Assembly: GCA_034432935.1 (NCBI GenBank)
Contig: DAOUBD010000050.1
Span: forward strand, 1 to 34,364
DNA: 34,364 nucleotides
DNA from: DAOUAG01 sp034432935
Lineage (GTDB): Bacteria > Chloroflexota > Dehalococcoidia > SM23-28-2 > RBG-16-64-32
Direction: 5' to 3'
Shown one piece after another: positions 8,632-14,785 of the stretch. Below the pieces are notes generated by a model. It made no database searches. It was not told the origin of the DNA and saw nothing but the letters and a program-made list of their open reading frames with translations. Made by a program: the position numbers and the translations under genes. The first letter of the stretch is position 1. Each line of letters starts with the position of its first letter.

Positions 8632-9167
8632 GCCTCGGCTCCAGCCATAGCGTGTTCGTATCCGCAGGCGAAGGCCCGGAGGTTCAGGTCGGCCAGGGAG
8701 GCTCTGACGGTGGTGCGGATGGCCTCTTCCAGGGCCGGCCGGCTCACCAGCTCCGTCACGCCGCAGAGGAATCCTAGCATCACCATGTTGGCGACGATGC
8801 GGCTGCCCATGTCGCTGGCCAGCCTGGTGGCCGGCACGCGCCGCAGCCAGCCCTCGCGGGAGACGCTCTCCACCAGATCCGAGTCCACGATGAGCTGCGC
8901 ACCCTCAGCCGCCGCTGCTCCGTACTTGCTGAAGGCCTCCTGGGACATGCAAACAACGATCTGAGGTTGCGTCACCAGGGGGTAATCGATGGGTTCGTCG
9001 CTGATGACCAGCTCTGCCGCGCAGGCGCCGCCGCGCGCCTCCGGGCCGTAGGACTGGGTAAGGATGGCGTTCTTGCCATCGTAGAGCGCCGCTGCCTTGC
9101 CCAGGATATGCCCTGCCAGAATGATGCCCTGGCCACCGAACCCCGCTAGCTGCACCTCCTGGCGCAT
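8628..9167 (-). CDS. korC: 2-oxoacid:ferredoxin oxidoreductase gamma subunit (KorC type)
   Basis: A 179-residue gamma subunit of the pyruvate/2-oxoglutarate:ferredoxin oxidoreductase family. It opens with VQLAGFGGQGIILAGHILG, the glycine-rich start of this domain, followed by SYGPEARGGACAAELVIS near residue 40, typical of KorC/PorG. The gamma subunit helps bind coenzyme A and completes the four-subunit enzyme. Its ATG lies one base after the korB stop and its TGA overlaps the start of the HdrA fusion (ATGA), so the two systems are translationally coupled. The length is normal for the family. Confidence 0.93.
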   Translation of the reverse strand: MRQEVQLAGFGGQGIILAGHILGKAAALYDGKNAILTQSYGPEARGGACAAELVISDEPIDYPLVTQPQIVVCMSQEAFSKYGAAAAEGAQLIVDSDLVESVSREGWLRRVPATRLASDMGSRIVANMVMLGFLCGVTELVSRPALEEAIRTTVRASLADLNLRAFACGYEHAMAGAEA

Positions 9168-9168
9168 G

Positions 9169-9993
9169 TCATGCCTCCCAGCCCACCGGGCGGTATACGG
9201 GGCGCTCGATATCCACGAAGTTCCCCAGGATGATGGGGGAATCGTGGCTCATATCGATGCTGGCCTTGGCCAGGTCCGCATCTGGGTCCACGATGCCGTT
9301 CCTCCGGTAAAGCCCCATCTCGTCTAGCCCTTCGCCCAGGTTGTTGGACTTACCGAAGCCGACCGGGCAAGGCGACAAAACTTCGATGAAAGCCAGCCCC
9401 CTCTTCTGGAAGGCGCGCAGCATCGCCTTGTGCAGTTGGCGCACGTGCAGCGATGTCCAGCGGGACACGAATACGGCACCCAGGCTGGCCATGAGGTGGG
9501 GAAGATTGAAGGCGGGCTCCGGGTTCCCCTTCGGCGTTGTCGTGGTGCGGGAACCCAGCGGAGTCGTGGGGCCCATCTGCCCGCCCGTCATGCCGTAGTT
9601 GAAGTTGTTGACGCAGATAACGTTGATGTCTATGTTCCGGCGGGCCGCGTGCAGAATGTGGTTGCCGCCGATGGCGAAGAGGTCGCCATCGCCGCTCACG
9701 ACCGTCACCTCCAACTCCGGGTTAGCCAGCTTCATGCCCGTGGCGAAGGGAATAGCCCGGCCGTGGGTGGTGTGAAAACTATCCAAGTTCATGTAGCCGG
9801 CGATGCGCCCGGTGCAGCCGATGCCGCAGACCACGATATGTTTCCTCAAGGGGATACCGGAGTCGGCCATAGCGTGCGCCAGGGAAGCCATGATGCTGCC
9901 CAGGCCACAGCCAGGACACCAGATGTGCGGAAGCCGATCGGAGCGCAGAACGCCGTCCAGCGGGTGCTCTTTGACGATTATCTCACCGCTCAT
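9169..9993 (-). CDS. korB: 2-oxoacid:ferredoxin oxidoreductase beta subunit (KorB type)
   Basis: A 274-residue beta subunit that binds thiamine diphosphate and a [4Fe-4S] cluster. WCPGCGLGS near residue 25 gives the CxxC pair and CGIGCTGR near 56 a further cysteine. VVSGDGDLFAIGG, continuing to VNNFNYGMTGGQMGPTTP, is the ThDP/Mg motif (GDGD to NN). The enzyme oxidatively decarboxylates a 2-oxoacid to the acyl-CoA and reduces ferredoxin. 2-oxoglutarate is most likely given the KorDABC layout. The start is ATG 9993, overlapping the korA TGA as ATGA. An in-frame start 72 bases upstream lies inside korA and is rejected. The cofactor ThDP links this gene to the thiamine operon further right, though the two clusters are not contiguous. 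Confidence 0.95.
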   Translation of the reverse strand: MSGEIIVKEHPLDGVLRSDRLPHIWCPGCGLGSIMASLAHAMADSGIPLRKHIVVCGIGCTGRIAGYMNLDSFHTTHGRAIPFATGMKLANPELEVTVVSGDGDLFAIGGNHILHAARRNIDINVICVNNFNYGMTGGQMGPTTPLGSRTTTTPKGNPEPAFNLPHLMASLGAVFVSRWTSLHVRQLHKAMLRAFQKRGLAFIEVLSPCPVGFGKSNNLGEGLDEMGLYRRNGIVDPDADLAKASIDMSHDSPIILGNFVDIERPVYRPVGWEA

Positions 9994-11147
9994 CGCTTCG
10001 CCTCGATGATGGCGCGCAGGATGGTCTCGGGCGGGATCATCGCCCCGCCAGCATGGGTCACCCATACCGCAGGACGGCGGATGTGACGCTCGGCCTCCCG
10101 CGCCATCTGTCCCAGGTTCATCTCGGCCACCACGAAACGCCGCACCCGGTTAGCCAGCTCCCTCATGCGTCCCTGGGGGAAAGGCCACAGGGTGATGAGG
10201 CGGAAGAGGCCAGCTTTGATTCCCCTCTCCCGGGCCAGGCTCACCGCCCGCTTGGCCGAGCGGGCCGTGCAGCCGTAGGCCACAACGATCACCTCGGCGT
10301 CATCGACGCAAACCTCCTCGAACCGCAGGACCTCCTTGGCGTGCATCTGGATCTTACGGTTCAGCCGCCGCACCAACCGGTCGTGCACCAGGGCATCGGT
10401 GGCCGGGTAGCCGCGCTCGTCGTGGGTGAGGCCGGTGACGTGGATGTTGTAGCCGTCGCCGGCGTTGGGCATGGCCGGGACCAGATCGGCCCCGGTGGCG
10501 AAGGGCAACCAGCCGTCCTTGGGTTGGGGTGGCCGTTTACGGTCCACGATGTCGATCTGTTGAGGCGAAGGGATGGTGACGCGCTCCGTCATATGGCCTA
10601 CGATCTCATCGGCCATGATGAACACCGGCGTGCGGTAGCGCTCCGCGGCGTTGAAGGCCTCGATGGTCAGATCGAACATCTCTTGGGGCGACTCTGGGGC
10701 GTAGGCGATCGGTTCGAAATCGCCGTGGGAGCCCCACTTGGCCTGCATGACATCGGCCTGACTGACCAAGGTGGGCAAACCGGTAGATGGCCCGCCGCGC
10801 TGGACGTCCACGATCACGCAGGGCGTCTCGGTCATGACGGCCAGGCCGACGTTCTCCATCATGAGGGAGAAGCCGGGGCCGGAGGTGGCGGTCATGGCCT
10901 TGGCGCCGGCCCAGGAAGCACCCAGGACGGCGGCGATGGAAGCTAGCTCATCCTCCATCTGGATGTAGACGCCACCCACTTGGGGCAGGCGTTGGGCCAG
11001 GCGTTCGGCTACTTCCGTCGAAGGCGTAATGGGATATCCGGCGAAGAAGGAGCAGCCCGCCGCCAGGGCCCCCTCGGCGCAGGCCACATCGCCGTTCATA
11101 AAGTGCTGGCCCGTCAGCACCCTCTCGCCGGCGGTGGCTGTGACCAT
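9990..11147 (-). CDS. korA: 2-oxoacid:ferredoxin oxidoreductase alpha subunit (KorA type)
   Basis: A 385-residue alpha subunit with the pyrimidine-binding domain and the transketolase C-terminal-like domain. Landmarks are FFAGYPITPSTEVAE near residue 34, ATSGPGFSLMMENVGLAVMT near 87, and VQRGGPSTGLPT followed by WGSHGD. The RGGPSTGLPT and GHMTE segments are those of 2-oxoglutarate-type enzymes. The ATG at 11147 overlaps the korD TGA (TGATG). A GTG directly before it (11150) could also serve and would add one residue. GGAGGAGGT lies just upstream. It acts with korD, korB and korC as one soluble complex. Confidence 0.94.
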   Translation of the reverse strand: MVTATAGERVLTGQHFMNGDVACAEGALAAGCSFFAGYPITPSTEVAERLAQRLPQVGGVYIQMEDELASIAAVLGASWAGAKAMTATSGPGFSLMMENVGLAVMTETPCVIVDVQRGGPSTGLPTLVSQADVMQAKWGSHGDFEPIAYAPESPQEMFDLTIEAFNAAERYRTPVFIMADEIVGHMTERVTIPSPQQIDIVDRKRPPQPKDGWLPFATGADLVPAMPNAGDGYNIHVTGLTHDERGYPATDALVHDRLVRRLNRKIQMHAKEVLRFEEVCVDDAEVIVVAYGCTARSAKRAVSLARERGIKAGLFRLITLWPFPQGRMRELANRVRRFVVAEMNLGQMAREAERHIRRPAVWVTHAGGAMIPPETILRAIIEAKR

Positions 11148-11449
11148 CACACCTCCTCCGTGTAGATGGCGAACTCGGGGCAGACAAGGCGGCAGAAGCC
11201 GCAGTTGACGCAGGCCTTCTCCTTGCCGGGGGCCACCACCGGATAGTGGTACCCCTTGGCGTTCATGGCCTCCGACTCGGCCAGCACGTTCTCGGGGCAG
11301 AACTCGATGCAGAACTTACAGCCCTTGCATCGTTCGGGAATGACGAAGACCTGCCCGGTGGGGATCCGGACGGTGGCCAGATCGAGGGGCCGGCGCTTTT
11401 GCTGTACGCTGGACATCTGAGACGCCCCGTTAGGTGTGGCCCGACCCAC
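11147..11449 (-). CDS. korD: 2-oxoacid:ferredoxin oxidoreductase delta subunit, 2[4Fe-4S] ferredoxin (KorD type)
   Basis: A small ferredoxin-like subunit with two CxxCxxCxxxC motifs, CKGCKFCIEFCP and CVNCGFCRLVCP, binding two [4Fe-4S] clusters. The delta subunit carries electrons from the korB active site to free ferredoxin. It is the first gene of the kor-hdr-etf run. Two starts are possible. GTG 11449 has GGGAGG nine bases upstream and gives 100 residues. ATG 11416 gives 89 residues and drops a non-conserved leader but has a poor ribosome site. I report the longer form with low certainty about the start. The divergent gene at 11646 shares the 196-base upstream region. Confidence 0.9.
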   Translation of the reverse strand: MGRATPNGASQMSSVQQKRRPLDLATVRIPTGQVFVIPERCKGCKFCIEFCPENVLAESEAMNAKGYHYPVVAPGKEKACVNCGFCRLVCPEFAIYTEEV

Positions 11450-11606
11450 GCGGGGGCGCCTCCCGAAGAGAGTAACCCTCGCCTAACATATCGCCGGCGC
11501 CAGCGCAAAGTCAGTCGGGGAAAACCTGATTGTTGTGGGGCAGCGCCCGACACCCGCAAAGCACCGAAACCGCCGTTTATCTCCGTGCTGCCCACCCTGA
11601 TATCAT

Positions 11607-11624
11607 GTCTCCGCTAGCGGAGAC
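11607..11624. promoter_or_regulatory. Perfect 18-bp palindrome upstream of the PLP lyase
   Basis: GTCTCCGCTAGCGGAGAC is a perfect inverted repeat 21 bases before the GTG at 11646. It directly follows TATCAT (11601-11606), a 5-of-6 match to a -10 element, although no good -35 is visible. A dimeric repressor bound here would cover the presumed transcription start. An mRNA hairpin is the alternative. Confidence 0.35.
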
Positions 11625-11645
11625 GCGGAAAGGAGAAGAGGGTCG

Positions 11646-13088
11646 GTGAAGATACCCGCAAGAGGCCTCAGCAAGGAAGAGATCTACCGAAGGTTGGAGG
11701 AGTACCGGGCCAACGATATGCCCTGGCGCGACGGGCGGACCTGGGCCTACGTATACGATCCGGGCAAGGAAGCGGAAGAGGTCATCAAGCACGCCTACAT
11801 GTCCTATCTGTCGGAGAACGCCCTGGACCCCACCGTCTTCCCCAGCTCCATACGCTTCGAGACGGAGCTGGTGGCTATGGCTGCCTCCCACCTGAACGGC
11901 GATGAAAACGTGGTGGGGAGCTTCACCAGCGGAGGCACCGAGAGCATCATGCTGGCCGTCAAGACGGCGCGCGACTACGCCAGGGCCGCGAGGCCCGAGG
12001 TGAAGGAGCCAGAAATCGTACTGCCGGTGACCGCCCACGCCGCCTTCCAGAAGGCGGCCCACTACCTCTGCCTAAAGCCCGTACTGGTGCCCGTCGACCT
12101 CGAGACCTTCCGCGCCGACCCTGAGGCCGTGCGGCGCGCCATCACCCCCAACACCGTCCTGCTGGTGGGCTCCGCCGTCTCCTACGCCCACGGGGTCGTC
12201 GACCCCATCCGGGAGCTGGGGCAGATAGCGCTGGAGAACAACCTCCTCCTCCACGTCGACGCCTGCATGGGCGGCTTCTTGCTGCCGTACTTCCGCCGCC
12301 TGGGAGCCCCCGTGCCTGACTTCGATTTCAGCGTGCCGGGCGTCACCTCCATCTCCATGGACTTCCACAAGTACGCCTTCGCCGCCAAGGGGGCCTCAGT
12401 CGTCCTGTACCGCAACAAGGAGCTCCGCCGCCACCAGATGTACACCTGCGCCACCTGGACTGGCTACAGCGTCATCAACCCGACGGTGCAGAGCACGAAA
12501 TCGATGGGGCCGTTGGCGGCGGCCTGGGCCGTCATCAACTTCTTCGGGGACGAAGGTTACCTGGAGATCGCCCGCCTGGTCCTGGACGCCACCCGGCGCA
12601 TCGCCGACGCCATCGAAGCCATGCCTGATCTGCGGCTCCTGGGCCGCCCCGATATGAACTTGGTGGCGTTCACCTCAGACACCGTCAGCGTCTTCCACAT
12701 CATCGACGAGATGAAGCAGCGCCACTGGTACATACAGCCCCAGCTCAGCTTCCACGGCTCCAAAGAGAACATCCACATCTCGGTCAATCCGGCCAGCGTC
12801 AAGTGGGTGGACGCCCTCATCGCTGACCTGGCGGAGTGCGTGGAGAAAGCGAAGTCGATGCCTCCTGCCGTGCCCGATGGGGTCAAGCAGGCCCTGGCAG
12901 CCATCGACCCGGCCACCTTCACATCGGAGACCTTCAGCCGCATGCTGGGCATGGCCGGACTTCAGGGCACCGCCCTCCCGGAGCGCATGGCCGGCGTTAA
13001 CGAGGTCCTGAACGCCCTGCCGCCGGAGCTGAGGACGAAGCTCCTTACCGAGTTCATGAACGAGCTGCTGGTGTACAAGGGCCCGTAG
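11646..13088 (+). CDS. PLP-dependent lyase/decarboxylase, sphingosine-1-phosphate-lyase-like
   Basis: A 480-residue group II PLP decarboxylase-fold protein. GSFTSGGTESIMLAVKTAR (about residues 91-109) binds the PLP phosphate, H131 should stack on the ring, D205 in LHVDACMGG should pair with the pyridine nitrogen, and K242 in SMDFHKYAFAAKG is the Schiff-base lysine. The DxHKY-xxxxKG-xSVVLYRN run and the following arginine/histidine-rich stretch resemble sphingosine-1-phosphate lyases more than glutamate decarboxylases. S1P lyase splits phosphorylated sphingoid bases into a fatty aldehyde and phosphoethanolamine. Unlike the eukaryotic enzyme it has no membrane anchor. The start is GTG 11646, with GAGGG and AAGGAG upstream. 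The true substrate is uncertain; an amino-acid decarboxylase is the main alternative. Confidence 0.85.
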   Translation: MKIPARGLSKEEIYRRLEEYRANDMPWRDGRTWAYVYDPGKEAEEVIKHAYMSYLSENALDPTVFPSSIRFETELVAMAASHLNGDENVVGSFTSGGTESIMLAVKTARDYARAARPEVKEPEIVLPVTAHAAFQKAAHYLCLKPVLVPVDLETFRADPEAVRRAITPNTVLLVGSAVSYAHGVVDPIRELGQIALENNLLLHVDACMGGFLLPYFRRLGAPVPDFDFSVPGVTSISMDFHKYAFAAKGASVVLYRNKELRRHQMYTCATWTGYSVINPTVQSTKSMGPLAAAWAVINFFGDEGYLEIARLVLDATRRIADAIEAMPDLRLLGRPDMNLVAFTSDTVSVFHIIDEMKQRHWYIQPQLSFHGSKENIHISVNPASVKWVDALIADLAECVEKAKSMPPAVPDGVKQALAAIDPATFTSETFSRMLGMAGLQGTALPERMAGVNEVLNALPPELRTKLLTEFMNELLVYKGP

Positions 13089-13111
13089 CCGGCAACCCGG
13101 GTGGGGTCTCG

Positions 13112-13244
13112 GCTCATGCTTCGAGAGGCTCAGCATGAGCGGGGTTGCGGGGGCAACATCCCTTCCCGCTCACCCTGAGGCCCCTCGAAGGGTGAGCCCA
13201 GATGAGCCCGGCCGCCCATGCTTCGACGGGCTCAGCATGGGCGG
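13112..13244. repeat. Three REP-like hairpins
   Basis: Three related palindromes lie in the 233 bases between the PLP lyase and the acyl-CoA synthetase. They are 13112-13140 (9-bp stem GCTCATGCT/AGCATGAGC), 13168-13197 (9-bp stem GCTCACCCT/AGGGTGAGC) and 13212-13244 (11-bp stem CCGCCCATGCT/AGCATGGGCGG). Loops share a TCGA-GGGCTC-like core, and the middle copy is inverted relative to the others. There is no T-run. They look like a dispersed REP family rather than terminators, although they may protect mRNA ends. Confidence 0.7.
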
Positions 13245-13321
13245 GGAGAAGTCCCGAGCTTCACCACAGGGTCGGAACCCCGCTACAATGGGTGCAGTGG
13301 CGGGCCTAGCGGGAGGTGCAG

Positions 13322-14785
13322 ATGAGCAGAGCGCAGACGGAGGCGGCCCGCGAGACCGCCGCGGAGAGCCTGGAGCCCCTCTTCCAACCCAGGAGCATCG
13401 CCGTTGCCGGCGCATCATCCAACCCCCACAGCCAGGGTTACGAGTTCGTCCAAGCATTGGTGGAAGCCGGATTCCAGGGCCCCATCTATCCCGTTAACCC
13501 GCGCCTGGAAGAGCTGCTGGGGGTGAAGGCCTATCCTAACCTCCAGGCGATACCTGGGCCTGTCGATTACGTCATCTCCGCTGTGCCGGCCAGCGCCGTG
13601 CTGGACCTGGTGGATGGCGCACGGGAGAAGGGAGTGCGGCTCATCCATTTCTTCACCGCCCGCTTCAGTGAGACCGGGCGAGAGGATGCCGCCCGCCTAG
13701 AGCAAGAGCTGCGACGCCGCGTCCAGGAAGCCGGCATCCGTGTCATCGGCCCCAACTGCATGGGGCTCTACTACCCCAAGCGGAAGATAACCTTCGACCC
13801 GGTGCTCCCGCTGCGCCCCGGCAACATCGGCTTCCTGACCCAAAGCGGCAGCCACGCTTTTCGCCTCATCATGCGCGGGGCTGACCGCGGTCTCTCCTTC
13901 AGCAAGGTCATCAGCTACGGCAACGCCATGGACATCAACGAGGCCGACCTTCTGGAACACTTCGCCCACGATCCAGACACCCACATCATCGGCGCCTACA
14001 TCGAGGGCGTCCGCGATGGCCGCCGCTTCTTCGAAGCGTTGCGCCGGGCGGCGAAGGTCAAGCCCGTCATCGTCATGAAGGGCGGGCGGACAGCCGCGGG
14101 CACCGCAGCGGCCCGTTCTCACACGGCGTCCCTGGCCAGCCAGCGCGAGGTGTGGAAGGCGGCCATGCGTCAGGCCGGGGCGCTGGAGGTGAGCACCCTC
14201 AACGAAATGATCGACCTGCTGGTGGCCTTCGCCCTGGCCGGCCCTGCCAAGGGAAACCGGGTCGCCGTCCTAGGCGGCGCAGGCGGCGAGACGGTGGAAA
14301 CCGCCGACGTCTGTAACGAGGCCGGCCTGGACGTCGCGCCCCTGCCAAGCGAGGTTCGTGACGTCCTGCGAGAGAAGCTTCCCCATGCCTGGGACTGGGT
14401 AGGCAACCCGGTGGACGGCTCCATCCTGGAATGGGGCCGCAACGAGGCCCTCGACGTCATCAAGCTCATGGCGGCCAGTCCCCAATACGATGCCGTCCTC
14501 GCCAACGTGCGCTGGCTAGAACACACCTTGAACCGGGAAAACGGCGAAGATGCCTTCCGAAGGACGCTGGAGGACCTGAAGCGCCTGGCTAAGGATTACG
14601 GCAAGGCTACAGTGATGATCATGGGCGAACCGGAGTCGCAGCAGGAGGAACGGTGGAAGGCCGTGCGCGAGGCCAGGGCCGAACTGGCAGCCTCCGCTGT
14701 TGCCCTATATCCGGACGCCCAGCGGGCGGCCTGGAGCCTGGGAACCTACATCCGTTATCACACGGAGACGCGGCAACAGGCCTAA
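13322..14785 (+). CDS. NDP-forming acyl-CoA synthetase, alpha-type (CoA-binding and ligase domains only)
   Basis: A 487-residue protein with a CoA-binding Rossmann domain (RSIAVAGASSNPHSQGYEF near residue 24; IYPVNPRLEELLG near 55) followed by succinyl-CoA-ligase-like domains (VIGPNCMGLYYP near 141, GNIGFLTQSGSHAF near 167). H267 in SHTASLAS corresponds to the histidine phosphorylated in ADP-forming acetyl-CoA synthetases; the usual SHTGSLAG is altered around it. The ATP-grasp beta domain is absent and no beta subunit is adjacent, so it needs a partner encoded elsewhere or has another role. The start is ATG 13322 behind GGGAGG. Its TAA overlaps the TAG of the convergent molybdoenzyme gene. 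Acyl substrate unknown. Confidence 0.85.
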   Translation: MSRAQTEAARETAAESLEPLFQPRSIAVAGASSNPHSQGYEFVQALVEAGFQGPIYPVNPRLEELLGVKAYPNLQAIPGPVDYVISAVPASAVLDLVDGAREKGVRLIHFFTARFSETGREDAARLEQELRRRVQEAGIRVIGPNCMGLYYPKRKITFDPVLPLRPGNIGFLTQSGSHAFRLIMRGADRGLSFSKVISYGNAMDINEADLLEHFAHDPDTHIIGAYIEGVRDGRRFFEALRRAAKVKPVIVMKGGRTAAGTAAARSHTASLASQREVWKAAMRQAGALEVSTLNEMIDLLVAFALAGPAKGNRVAVLGGAGGETVETADVCNEAGLDVAPLPSEVRDVLREKLPHAWDWVGNPVDGSILEWGRNEALDVIKLMAASPQYDAVLANVRWLEHTLNRENGEDAFRRTLEDLKRLAKDYGKATVMIMGEPESQQEERWKAVREARAELAASAVALYPDAQRAAWSLGTYIRYHTETRQQA

